Shown here: positions 1-7,140 of the stretch, one piece after another | Layout of the letters: each line of letters opens with the position of its first letter | Position numbering within the stretch: the first letter of the stretch is position 1 | From: JANXLO01 sp043762265 | GTDB taxonomy: Bacteria > Armatimonadota > Chthonomonadetes > Chthonomonadales > Chthonomonadaceae | Direction of reading: 5' to 3' | NCBI GenBank assembly: GCA_043762265.1 | Contig: JAYUMV010000106.1 | Coordinates: forward strand, 1-9,807 | Length of the DNA: 9,807 bases | The notes under the pieces: model-generated | Databases searched by the model: none | What the model saw: only the letters and a program-made list of their open reading frames with translations | What the model was told of the DNA's origin: nothing | Program-made: the position numbers and the translations under genes

Positions 1-563
1 ACGACTTTGACGCGACCGGTCGCGGTCATCCGTCCCGGCTCACACACCAGCGTATCCAGCCAGATCGGAACCGGCGCCTGCGCCAGATCGAGGTCCAGCT
101 TTTCGTTGATCATAGTCTGCATTGTCTCGACCACCGATGGGGGCAACGCAAACATGCCGCCTGCGCTGACCGCCTGAAAGTCGAGCAACACCCGCGTCCC
201 GTTCTGAATGCGCGGCACCGCATCGACGGTGAAGGGCAGCGAGATCATCTTGATATAGTTGCCGGAGATATGCGCTTTGCCGGAAAGGAACTCGATTTTC
301 AGATTGCGCACCGGCGCATCTTCGGGAATATTGTTCTCTAAAAGGCGATTCACGTTCGGCTCCGAGATGATGGCCCGGAAGCGCGTCTCCCCGGTCCGTA
401 CTCCGACTACGCTATTGGCGGACGGTAGATCCAACGCGATCTCTCCGCCTTCCAGGTGAACTTCGTCCACCACCACATCCTTGCGCAGTTGTACGTTCTG
501 AAAATGGATCTGCGCGCTGCCGATCTTCACGGTTTGCAGCGGCAACGGGGTTTTCTCCGACAT
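1..563 (-). CDS. DUF2993/LmeA-like lipid-binding protein, 3' end outside window
   Basis: The minus-strand frame starts at ATG 563-561 and is open to the window edge, giving 187 visible codons. It begins MSEKTPLPLQTVKIGSAQ and has no signal peptide or membrane segment. The visible pattern is amphipathic beta strands and short helices: a segment near residues 40-75 (IALDLPSANSVVG, then a strand ending in FRAIISEPNVNRLLENN), then GKAHISGNYIKM and strands such as TRVLLDFQAVSAGG. It ends near PVPIWLDTLVCEPGRMTATG. An early 'ISE..VNRLLE' helix followed by beta repeats, late 'ALP' and 'G.M...G.' elements fits the DUF2993/LmeA family, which binds lipids (in mycobacteria, LmeA acts in lipomannan biosynthesis). 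The usual secretion signal is absent, so a cytoplasmic or membrane-peripheral version is possible. An AGGAG lies 12 nt upstream of the start, rather far. The family call is from pattern recognition only. Confidence 0.6.
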   Translation of the reverse strand, partial: MSEKTPLPLQTVKIGSAQIHFQNVQLRKDVVVDEVHLEGGEIALDLPSANSVVGVRTGETRFRAIISEPNVNRLLENNIPEDAPVRNLKIEFLSGKAHISGNYIKMISLPFTVDAVPRIQNGTRVLLDFQAVSAGGMFALPPSVVETMQTMINEKLDLDLAQAPVPIWLDTLVCEPGRMTATGRVKV

Positions 564-606
564 CGTCTCTTCACACTCCTGTTTGCTACGGTCGCTCAGT
601 GCGCCC

Positions 607-636
607 ATTATATCACAATACGCCTGTCTCTGTCCG
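607..636 (-). promoter_or_regulatory. Extended -10 promoter for the LmeA-like gene
   Basis: On the minus strand a perfect TATAAT (612-607) is preceded by TGA, making an extended -10 element (TGnTATAAT). An 18-nt spacer separates it from CGGACA (636-631), which matches four of six -35 bases. Predicted transcription start is near 600, leaving a leader of about 37 nt before ATG 563. The position directly upstream of the gene supports a real promoter. Confidence 0.6.
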
Positions 637-723
637 AAGTTTCGGCAAGCCCTCTCTTTCACCTGCAACACCATGCTTCAGCAAGCTATTTATGTCACAG
701 TTCGCATTTTAAAACTAAAAAGC

Positions 724-752
724 AACTTTTCTTGCTGTAGGTGCGGTATAAT
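724..752 (+). promoter_or_regulatory. Probable promoter for the 68-residue small gene
   Basis: A perfect TATAAT at 747-752 lies about 100 nt upstream of the small gene at 850. The -35 region (about 724-730, AACTTTT) is a poor match to TTGACA, so an activator may be needed or the spacing may be non-standard. Transcription would begin near 759, giving a leader of about 90 nt that contains two consecutive hairpins. The promoter is divergent from the LmeA-like gene's promoter at 607-636. Confidence 0.5.
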
Positions 753-793
753 ACCTGTGTAGGAAGAAAAAACATCCCCGGTTTATACTGTCC

Positions 794-834
794 GGGAAAG
801 CGCCTTCCCACTGAGACGGCCCCATCCGGGCCGT
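794..834 (+). promoter_or_regulatory. Two consecutive hairpins in the leader of the small gene
   Basis: Hairpin 1 is GGGAA (794-798) pairing with TTCCC (805-809) around a 6-nt loop. Hairpin 2 is ACGGCCC (816-822) pairing perfectly with GGGCCGT (828-834) around loop CATCC. The second stem ends directly at the SD GAGGAG (835-840), so folding would sit beside the ribosome landing site. Neither is followed by a T run, so these are not intrinsic terminators. I could not match them to a known riboswitch consensus. A translational control element or a plain stabilising leader are both possible. Confidence 0.45.
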
Positions 835-849
835 GAGGAGAACGGAACT

Positions 850-1056
850 ATGGAGACTATCCTGGCAATCAAATCGCAGGAGTTCGGGTCCGGCGAAGTC
901 GTCGAACCCGGTGTCTACCTCGATATGGATACGGGCGCTGTGGTGCAGATTCGCGAACGCGATGAACTGCCCGAAGGCGCCCGCGTTGTGCGTTATCGTC
1001 GTCGCTTCCGCCGCGTCGAGCCCATTGCGCCTCGCACTGCCGCGAACACACGCTAA
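850..1056 (+). CDS. Small hypothetical protein, 68 aa
   Basis: Reads METILAIKSQEFGSGE, then a central EPGVYLDMDTGAVVQIRERDELP block, and ends in an Arg-rich stretch VVRYRRRFRRVEP. The SD GAGGAG at 835-840 sits 9 nt before the ATG, and a TATAAT lies upstream, so translation is well supported despite the size. There is no signal peptide, membrane helix or Cys motif. The 'PG.Y.....G........LP' rhythm suggests a small beta-rich fold with a basic tail that could contact nucleic acid. The stop lies 19 nt from the stop of the convergent GGT gene, and I see no terminator between them. Function not recognised. Confidence 0.65.
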   Translation: METILAIKSQEFGSGEVVEPGVYLDMDTGAVVQIRERDELPEGARVVRYRRRFRRVEPIAPRTAANTR

Positions 1057-1075
1057 AGAACGGCGTCTGTGTGCG

Positions 1076-2698
1076 CTAAAAACCTGCCGCGTGTCCGTCG
1101 CAGCGCGGATCCGAACCAGCCATGAACGCGCCGGTCTCCGGATGCACAGCAATCACCTGATAGGAGCTGCTGTGCGCCCAGGGACCGAGCGCGTTCACCT
1201 TATGTCCCCGCTTCTCCAGTTCCAGCACCACGTCCAACGCGATCCGATTTTCAATGGCGAGCTCTCCGGCGCTCGGCTCGTCTGCCGCGCCTACCGCCCC
1301 CCCATGCTGCCAGCGCGGCGCTTCGACCGCCTCCTGCGGATTCATCCCGAAATCGATCAGATTGCAGATCACCTGCAGATTGCTCTGCACCTGCACATCT
1401 CCTCCCGGCGTCCCCCCTACAAACGCCAGTTTATCCTTCTCCGCGCCCTCTGCCACCTCTTTGGTGATGAGATAGGCGTTGAGGGTGTGTGCCGTGCGCT
1501 TGCCGGGCGCCAGCACGTTCGGACTCGCCGGATCCAGCGAAAATCCGGTCATACGGTTGTTGAACAGCACCCCCGTACCCGCCGCGACCTCCGCGCAGCC
1601 GAAGCCCCAGAAGACGCTCTGAATGAAACTGATTGCGTTGCCTTCCGCATCCGCAACACAGAAGTAGGTGGTGTCGTGATCGATCGTGCCTGCCTCCACC
1701 TGGACCGCAGCTTTCAGGGGCTGAATAAGCCGCCTGCGCTCCTCCGCGTAAGCCTTGGAAAGCAGAGTCTCCATCGGAACCTTCACGAAATCCGGATCGC
1801 CGAGATAGGCTGCGCGGTCGGCAAACGCCAACTTTTTGGCCTCGACCTGGTAGTGGAGCGCAGTCGTGCTGTTGTGCCCCAACGCGCCCAAGTCGAAACC
1901 TTCGACCAGATTCAGCATCTGCAGCAGGATATGTCCCTGAGAGACAGGCGGCTGCCCATGCACCGTATAGCCGTGATAGTGGGTCTTGATCGGATCGGTG
2001 ATCTGCGTTGTATGCGCCGCGAAATCGGCAGCAGAGAACAGCCCGCCATGCTCCGCACTGTACTGGAGAATTCGCTCGGCGACCGCGCCGGTATAGAAGG
2101 CATCCCTTCCCTCCTCCACGATCCGGCGCAGGGTCCAGGCCAGATCAGGCTGTTTTACCATCTGTCCCGGCTTGGGCGGAGCGCCCTCCGGCAGCATCGC
2201 CGCCGTGGTAGAGGGAAACAGGCGCAGCACCTCTTCCTGCGCCGCAAAGTTCCGCGCGTACCGAAATCCCGCTGGAAACCCCTCTTCCGCATAATGCAGC
2301 GCAGGCGCAAACAGCTCTCCTACCGGCTTCGTTCCCCACCTTTTATGCAGCGTAAACCAGGCGTCCACCAACCCCGGCACCGACGCAGAGGAGAGGCCCC
2401 GCAGCGGAATACCGTCCTTAAAATGCTCCGTCGTCGCCGCCTGAGGCGCGGCTCCCGACGCGTTTAGCGCCGTCGTCTTGCCGGTCTTCGCCTCATAGAC
2501 GATGATAAACGCATCTCCCCCGACCTGACTGGCATAAGGCTCGGTAACACACAACACGGCCGAAGTCGCAAGCGCCGCATCCACAAAGTTCCCGCCGCTC
2601 TGCAAGGCCTGCAGCCCCGCCGACACTGCCAGTGGCTGCGATGCCGCCACCATCCCCTGCCGCCCCACCACCACCCCTCGATGCTGCCCTGTGCTCAT
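1076..2698 (-). CDS. Gamma-glutamyltransferase family protein, probably cytoplasmic
   Basis: An Ntn-hydrolase that normally cleaves itself before a catalytic Thr and then hydrolyses or transfers gamma-glutamyl groups, for example from glutathione. The 540 residues cover the whole family. N-terminal GMVAASQPLA and VGGDAFIIVYEAKTG (about 15-73) and SVPGLVDAW (106-114) are typical large-subunit motifs. The nucleophile is predicted to be Thr343 in DHDTTYFCVAD, followed by GNAISFIQS, RTAHTLNAYLI (about 401) and the oxyanion-loop motif GTPGG (429-433). No signal peptide is visible and the linker before Thr343 is short, so it resembles cytoplasmic YwrD-like members rather than secreted GGT. The SD AAGGGGG (2711-2705) lies 6 nt before ATG 2698. 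It ends in TAG. It follows the vWA gene in the same direction with a 160-nt gap, so co-transcription is uncertain. Confidence 0.9.
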   Translation of the reverse strand: MSTGQHRGVVVGRQGMVAASQPLAVSAGLQALQSGGNFVDAALATSAVLCVTEPYASQVGGDAFIIVYEAKTGKTTALNASGAAPQAATTEHFKDGIPLRGLSSASVPGLVDAWFTLHKRWGTKPVGELFAPALHYAEEGFPAGFRYARNFAAQEEVLRLFPSTTAAMLPEGAPPKPGQMVKQPDLAWTLRRIVEEGRDAFYTGAVAERILQYSAEHGGLFSAADFAAHTTQITDPIKTHYHGYTVHGQPPVSQGHILLQMLNLVEGFDLGALGHNSTTALHYQVEAKKLAFADRAAYLGDPDFVKVPMETLLSKAYAEERRRLIQPLKAAVQVEAGTIDHDTTYFCVADAEGNAISFIQSVFWGFGCAEVAAGTGVLFNNRMTGFSLDPASPNVLAPGKRTAHTLNAYLITKEVAEGAEKDKLAFVGGTPGGDVQVQSNLQVICNLIDFGMNPQEAVEAPRWQHGGAVGAADEPSAGELAIENRIALDVVLELEKRGHKVNALGPWAHSSSYQVIAVHPETGAFMAGSDPRCDGHAAGF

Positions 2699-2729
2699 GC
2701 TGAACCCCCTTCATTCTTGCCCCTTCCGT

Positions 2730-2741
2730 TCACCGGCGCAT
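2730..2741 (-). other. Three-codon upstream ORF (M-R-R-stop) with strong SD
   Basis: On the minus strand AAAGGAGG (2758-2751) is followed after exactly 9 nt by ATG CGC CGG TGA (2741-2730). This is a better SD and spacing than most real genes here have, yet the frame stops after three codons. The GGT gene begins 32 nt further on, in a different frame. It may be a minimal leader ORF that tunes GGT translation, or a relic of an older start. Confidence 0.35.
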
Positions 2742-2761
2742 CGCTGTAAACCTCCTTTCGA

Positions 2762-2781
2762 TTCCACTCTGCGCAGTGGAA
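2762..2781 (-). other. Hairpin between the vWA gene and GGT
   Basis: TTCCACT (2762-2768) pairs perfectly with AGTGGAA (2775-2781) around a 6-nt loop. There is no T run on the minus strand side; the stem is followed after 3 nt by the SD AAAGGAGG. It is therefore more likely a leader structure for GGT or an mRNA-processing stem than an intrinsic terminator. Confidence 0.4.
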
Positions 2782-2858
2782 GGGGCATAGAGAAATCCAG
2801 GAGAGATTCAGAGGAGAGCAGGGAGATATTTCTGCTGCCTAGCTTCTGACAGAGCTTC

Positions 2859-3401
2859 TCAGCGGTTCATGCGGCGATACTCAGCGTCGATGTTGCTTTG
2901 GCGCATCTCGGTATCGGTCAACATAGCAAAGCGCCCTCCCAGAACCATGAGGCTCTTGTTCCACGGGTCGCACCAGGGTGGTCTTACCCCAATCAGTAAG
3001 AACTGCTTGACCCGTGGATCGCGTGCAATGCGGTTCATCTGTACCTGGATTTCACGCCAGGAGCTTGGCGGGGCGTCATTGATTCCATCCGACCAAAGAA
3101 CGACCCGAATCTGTGCCGCATGAGAAGCCTCGATGCGATCCGCGATCGTTGTGAGCAGATTCTCGAAGTACGTACCGTCCTTCTTGCTGACCGGTTGGAG
3201 AAAGGGAACAAGATCTTTGATCAGCCGCTTCCCTACTGCAAGCGCCTGACGATCAGAGAGCAAGGTGACGCTGGCATCGAACCGATAGAGCGTGAGCCAT
3301 TCCGGTCGGTGCAACGCGACTTCCTGGCTCAAAAACGCCAGAGCGGTCGGCAGCCTCCCACGAAAACTCATCGAGGTATCCATGGCATCGATCTCCTGCA
3401 T
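2859..3401 (-). CDS. Small vWA-domain protein with intact MIDAS
   Basis: A single von Willebrand factor A domain of 180 aa. All three metal-site (MIDAS) elements are visible: DxSxS as D8-T-S-M-S12, the Thr in DGT (T77) and the Asp in LWSDG (D105). Strands such as WLTLYRFD, IRVVLWSD and KQFLLIGV alternate with helices as in a Rossmann-like fold. vWA proteins of this size usually act as metal-dependent protein-binding adaptors next to an ATPase, which fits its place last in this cassette, 51 nt after the ATPase stop. The start is uncertain. ATG 3401 keeps a short first strand (QEIDAM), but its purine tract is close. ATG 3383 has AGGAG 9 nt upstream but would begin two residues before the MIDAS. 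No signal peptide. It ends in TGA. Confidence 0.7.
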   Translation of the reverse strand: MQEIDAMDTSMSFRGRLPTALAFLSQEVALHRPEWLTLYRFDASVTLLSDRQALAVGKRLIKDLVPFLQPVSKKDGTYFENLLTTIADRIEASHAAQIRVVLWSDGINDAPPSSWREIQVQMNRIARDPRVKQFLLIGVRPPWCDPWNKSLMVLGGRFAMLTDTEMRQSNIDAEYRRMNR

Positions 3402-3452
3402 GCCTCCCTTCTGCGCCTGGTCGAAGCCGCAGATCGTGATTACCAGTACCTA

Positions 3453-5618
3453 TTAGCCGCAAATTGAGAGGGGAGCACGACGTATGACACGGCCTACGGT
3501 AGCAGCGCGCCAGCCCGAGAAGCGCAACACCGCCTGACCTATCTCAAGATCCGCGAGCGAGCGCGCACCCCGTGGGGAAAGACTCATCATCCGAGAAAGG
3601 ATCTCCTGATCCTCTATCCGTTGCGTTTTAAGGGCTATCGTAGATCCGACGTTTGCGCGAATCTCCTCCGCAAGCTCCGCAAGGCTTTGTGTCACCACGA
3701 CCAACCCCAGGCCGAATTTCCGCACCTCCCGCGCGGCATCGGCAATCAGCGTGGCGAGAGTCTCGGAGGCCCCCGGCACTGTCTCTTTACCGCGAGAAGA
3801 CGTCGTATGGCGTGGACAGACCCGCTGCGCCTCTTCCAATACCAGGAGCCCGCATATGTCGTTCGGATACTCCAGATCGACGCGGCGGCGATATAGAAGC
3901 AGCAGCCCGATGACCAGACTCATCAACGTAGACTGCGCTTGCTTGTCTGCAATCCCGCCGAGCATCAGCAGAAAACTGCGGTCGAAGAGGCCATATATCG
4001 GCTGGGAACCGCTCAGGATTCGATCCAGACGCGATCCGGCCAGCATATCCATGCAGTCTGCAAAAACCTCGTACGCTTTCTGGAAATCTTCGATCTCCCC
4101 CCGGCGGCGAATACAGGCAGGCGCGAAATCCAGAAACTCGTGGAAGGTCGGCACACTGGCGGGAAGGGCGCGCTGATCCTCGCCGCACAGGGCCATCAAC
4201 CCATAGCGACCGAGCGACTTTCCGGTCACATGGGTCAGTTTTTCCACATAAAGATCCCGAACGGCGACGCGCATATACTGCCTTCCACGTTCCGTCAAGG
4301 AAAATTCGGAACTCAGAAAATCGCCCAGGTAGCGGCTATAAGTCTCCAGATCGACGTGACGCGGCGCCCAGAAAGGATTGAAGGTCAGCGTATCCTGGCG
4401 AACGTCCAGGACGGTCGCCTGCAACTCCTTTTCGAAAAGGGCGCGGTACTCATACCCCACCGGATCGACCACCTGTATCGGGAAATTCCCGCCAGCTTGA
4501 ACGATTCCCCGGATCAGATTGCGGACCGTCTCCGTCTTTCCGCCTCCAGAGGCGGCATTGATGGCAACCCCTTGACTCAGGACGCTGCTCGTAAGACCAA
4601 GTTCTACGCCGTCATCTTGCCGGGCAAGTGCGATGTCGCACTTGCTCGAAGGCGCGAAAGTGGGAAGAATGATCCGGGGTATATAGAGCGGTCGAAAGTG
4701 TCTTGTGGCGGGGAGGGCATCGCCGAGCGAAAAACTGGGAGTAAGCAGCGAGACCGCCTCGGGAGACGAGAAGGCGATCTGCATTCCTTCTAGCATAGGC
4801 AGAAGCGTAGAGCGATTCTGCATCATCTGCAGGATCTCCACCGCCGGAAGCGGGCGGATCTGCGTCGTGAAAGCTCCGGAAGGATGGTCGCAGAGAAAGG
4901 CCTCGGCCATCCGCGCATCCGACGCCTGAATCTCGATCCGACAGAACCGCCCCTCCGTAAGCATCTGACGAAAGCTCTCTATACCGATCTCCTGGTTTGC
5001 CTGGTCCGTCCATCCGGTCTCTCCCAACAGCATAAGAATCCGCGCCCTATAGCTTGCGGCCAGTCCCGGCAGAGGAAGCGGAAGGACGCTCGCCTCGATC
5101 CATCCGGGCGCCTGCGCCAAAGCGGCCCGCACCGCTCTGCCGCAGTCCCAGGAGGGGTCTTTTGAAAGCGCGTGGGGGATCGGGATCCGATACCCGCGCG
5201 AGGCATTGCCGGACAGTGTCCGGCTCATAGGCAGTAGCGGAGCCGCCGCTCCGCTTTCTCGAAGCAGGGCACGCCGCCCCGCTCCCGGGCCACCGGCCAC
5301 CATCTGTACGTTGCGGTAGAGATACACACCTGCCTGCGACTGGACTGGAAAGGACGTCTCCTCTTCGCAACGGAATCGGAAATAGCGCATTCCACGTGTC
5401 AATGTCCGTGCCTCTTCCAGGGAGAGCTCCGTCCGAAAAGTCTCTGTGATGTCTGCGTTCCCGGTAGAGGCACGCCTCCAGAAAACAGGGCCATGCATCA
5501 GCAGAGTCTGAAACAGCATTTCACTCTCTATCCGAATTTCAGCCTGCGACTGCATGCGCTCTTCTGTGGAGTCGCACCGATCCTGGGCAATCTCGCTCAA
5601 TAGAATACAGGTTGACAT
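3453..5618 (-). CDS. HerA/VirB4-type P-loop ATPase
   Basis: A 721-residue protein with a C-terminal ATPase of the HerA/FtsK superfamily. Walker A is AASGGGKT (about 355-362; the usual first Gly is Ala). It is followed by the strand IQVVDPVGYEY (D385) found in HerA-like proteins. Walker B is GLLVLEEAQ (about 590-598) with tandem Glu595-Glu596, and the sensor strand is LVVVTQSLAEL (about 639-649). The tail (NVGSTIALKTQRIEDQ, then LEIGQAVLRF) matches the C-terminal end of HerA-type proteins. Members form hexameric rings that pump DNA or protein. The first ~320 residues have no recognised domain and hold several strands; they may be a barrel or partner-binding region. ATG 5618 is chosen over GTG 5621 because AGGAG is 7 nt away. 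The start overlaps the upstream stop as TGATG, implying translational coupling. It ends TAA, followed in frame by TAG. Confidence 0.8.
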   Translation of the reverse strand: MSTCILLSEIAQDRCDSTEERMQSQAEIRIESEMLFQTLLMHGPVFWRRASTGNADITETFRTELSLEEARTLTRGMRYFRFRCEEETSFPVQSQAGVYLYRNVQMVAGGPGAGRRALLRESGAAAPLLPMSRTLSGNASRGYRIPIPHALSKDPSWDCGRAVRAALAQAPGWIEASVLPLPLPGLAASYRARILMLLGETGWTDQANQEIGIESFRQMLTEGRFCRIEIQASDARMAEAFLCDHPSGAFTTQIRPLPAVEILQMMQNRSTLLPMLEGMQIAFSSPEAVSLLTPSFSLGDALPATRHFRPLYIPRIILPTFAPSSKCDIALARQDDGVELGLTSSVLSQGVAINAASGGGKTETVRNLIRGIVQAGGNFPIQVVDPVGYEYRALFEKELQATVLDVRQDTLTFNPFWAPRHVDLETYSRYLGDFLSSEFSLTERGRQYMRVAVRDLYVEKLTHVTGKSLGRYGLMALCGEDQRALPASVPTFHEFLDFAPACIRRRGEIEDFQKAYEVFADCMDMLAGSRLDRILSGSQPIYGLFDRSFLLMLGGIADKQAQSTLMSLVIGLLLLYRRRVDLEYPNDICGLLVLEEAQRVCPRHTTSSRGKETVPGASETLATLIADAAREVRKFGLGLVVVTQSLAELAEEIRANVGSTIALKTQRIEDQEILSRMMSLSPRGARSLADLEIGQAVLRFSGWRAATVGRVIRRAPLSICG

Positions 5619-6397
5619 CACTCGTCTCCTGTCAACGAAGTTTTTCGATAGGGAATCAGGGGCTCGGAGAGGGCCTTCTCAGCGCTGGCCGATTTCGAGA
5701 GATAAGACTGCAAAAATCCGGAGCGTTCGCCCGAGGCCTCATCCACCACATGGACATAGTCGAAGCCCTTCTCCGACATCTGTTTCGCGCCCCCCTCCGA
5801 GAGCGGAGCCCCTGTGGTCATGACCACAAAGCGATCTTTGCCTGCTTCCTTCCGTGCCGAAAGTTCCGCTCCCATCTCTCCGGCCATCGCCTCCCAGGGC
5901 GAATCGGAGCTAGCCTCGCTCTCCACCGTATTCCAGGGATCGTGCTCCGCCAGAGGATCGTAGAAGGGTTCGCCACTGGTCTTCGCACGGAGATGAGAGT
6001 GCAAGGCAGGCTCCGGCTGATCGGTTCCTGCGACGGCGTTATGGGCCTGCGCCAGGTAGTCATCGGCTTTGGTGGTATGGGCTGGGACGCCCGCAGCACG
6101 CGCCTGCGGCCCCACAGGTTTGTCGGCATCGATCGTTGAGGCATATAATTTGGCATGGTTCTTCACATCGCCTGCCCAGACGTCCCCCTCTTGCGTCACC
6201 ATGGCGATATCAGTGCCGGAAGCGACCGCTCTCTTGTCTGTCGTCATGTCCACAGGCGAATCGCCCTTACTCTCTAAAAAGTGGGCTAGTGCGTTGTTGC
6301 CTTGAGTCTCCCCTATACTGCCTTTAGAGGCAGACCCATCTCTTCCGACTTTCGGAGCTGGCTCCGCCAACACCTGCGGCAGATCCTGATCATTCAT
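5618..6397 (-). CDS. Probable PD-(D/E)xK nuclease-like protein, 259 aa
   Basis: No close family is recognised, but the order of motifs resembles restriction-endonuclease-like folds: GETQGNNALAHFLESKG (about 29-45, helix with acidic residues), then SGTDIAMV (G61-T-D63), GDVWAGDVKN (D77-V-K79), and much later a strand DRFVVMTTGAPLS (about 188-200), a helix GGAKQMSEKG and a strand FDYVHVVD. D63 and D77-x-K79 would be the catalytic Asp and (D/E)xK pair. About 100 residues between the DVK strand and the next core strand are an insertion or disordered, rich in Ala, Asp and Pro. ATG 6397 is chosen: AAGGTG lies 6 nt upstream, inside the end of the preceding gene, whose stop is only 5 nt away. GTG 6406 is an alternative. 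The next gene's ATG overlaps its TGA. No membrane segment. The nuclease call is inference from motif spacing. Confidence 0.5.
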   Translation of the reverse strand: MNDQDLPQVLAEPAPKVGRDGSASKGSIGETQGNNALAHFLESKGDSPVDMTTDKRAVASGTDIAMVTQEGDVWAGDVKNHAKLYASTIDADKPVGPQARAAGVPAHTTKADDYLAQAHNAVAGTDQPEPALHSHLRAKTSGEPFYDPLAEHDPWNTVESEASSDSPWEAMAGEMGAELSARKEAGKDRFVVMTTGAPLSEGGAKQMSEKGFDYVHVVDEASGERSGFLQSYLSKSASAEKALSEPLIPYRKTSLTGDE

Positions 6398-6402
6398 GTA
6401 AT

Positions 6403-7071
6403 TCACCTTTTCTGCGAGAAAGCGTCTCTTGGATCCGCCGATGAAGGCAGGTCGAGACGAGACGCCTCCTCCTGCAGCAGATCCTCTTTGGTAAGCGTGC
6501 GCGCTCCAGCCTGTCCGAACGCCTGGACCGCGCTATTCAGCAGATTGCGCTCCTCCTCACGGAGACGATCGCCTGCCAGCTCAATGCGAGTGCGCTCCTC
6601 TGCGATCTCACGGCCCAGGCGGACAAGTTCGTTCTCGCGGTCCGCGTTAATCTTCTCGATGCGCTTTCCGGCGAGCAGGCGCGCTGCCGCCGCGCGGCTT
6701 ATCAGATACTGCAAGCCTTCATAGGCGACGCGGATCAGATCGGAGCGAAACGGGAAGCGCCCCTCCAAGCGCACAAGAGCCGCATTCCATTCCGATTCTG
6801 GCAGCGGCCGCCCGGAGATCGGAAACCCGGAGAAGACATGGACGCGTGGTTTGGCGTTGCCCTCTGCATCACGTTGCAGAGGAATGGCGTTCAGGTTCAA
6901 GGCAGCCCATGGGAAGACGCCCAATGGCCCTGGCGGACGGGAAGCCACCGGTGGCGTAGGCGCCGCCATCGGGGAAACAGGGGGCGGATTCCCGGCGGCG
7001 CCCGGTAGGGTTGACGCCGCCGGAGGACTATGTGCTGCCCCGTTACGGGAAGTGGTATTCGATGCAGGCAT
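6403..7071 (-). CDS. Pro-rich and coiled-coil hypothetical protein, 222 aa
   Basis: First gene of the leftward cassette. Residues 10-50 are rich in Pro and Ala (NPPPVSPMAAPTPPVASRP) and probably disordered. Residues 55-115 hold a small globular part (PRVHVFSGFPISGRPLPESEW). Residues about 125-185 are a charged Glu/Arg heptad-like helix (KINADRENELVRLGREIAEE and on), which looks like a coiled coil. There is no signal peptide, membrane helix or catalytic motif. GAGGGAG lies about 11 nt before ATG 7071. Its stop TGA (6405-6403) is 5 nt before the start of the nuclease-like gene, so the two are co-translated. It may be a scaffold or recruiting subunit for the ATPase complex; that is inference. 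Family not recognised. Confidence 0.6.
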   Translation of the reverse strand: MPASNTTSRNGAAHSPPAASTLPGAAGNPPPVSPMAAPTPPVASRPPGPLGVFPWAALNLNAIPLQRDAEGNAKPRVHVFSGFPISGRPLPESEWNAALVRLEGRFPFRSDLIRVAYEGLQYLISRAAAARLLAGKRIEKINADRENELVRLGREIAEERTRIELAGDRLREEERNLLNSAVQAFGQAGARTLTKEDLLQEEASRLDLPSSADPRDAFSQKR

Positions 7072-7140
7072 TGGATATTATTCTCCCTCGCGTAAAACAA
7101 CTCTCGATAGACATTGGGATCGCGCAGAACGGTCTGAGCT

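Noticed and set aside
1046..1080. Possible bidirectional terminator between the small gene and GGT (CACAC/GTGTG pairing)
   Set aside because: Only five to six imperfect pairs, a long loop and no proper T run in either direction.
833..2467. Open plus-strand frame of 544 codons antisense to GGT
   Set aside because: It is the shadow of the GGT coding strand: Arg/His/Pro-rich, no domain pattern, and its start overlaps the well-supported small gene in another frame.
3253..3462. Minus-strand 69-codon frame overlapping the start of the vWA gene (TTG start)
   Set aside because: No vWA or other motif, and it overlaps the frame with the intact MIDAS; treated as a shadow.
3939..4793. Open plus-strand frame of 284 codons antisense to the ATPase
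   Set aside because: It overlaps the ATPase Walker A region on the other strand, has no SD and no recognisable motif.
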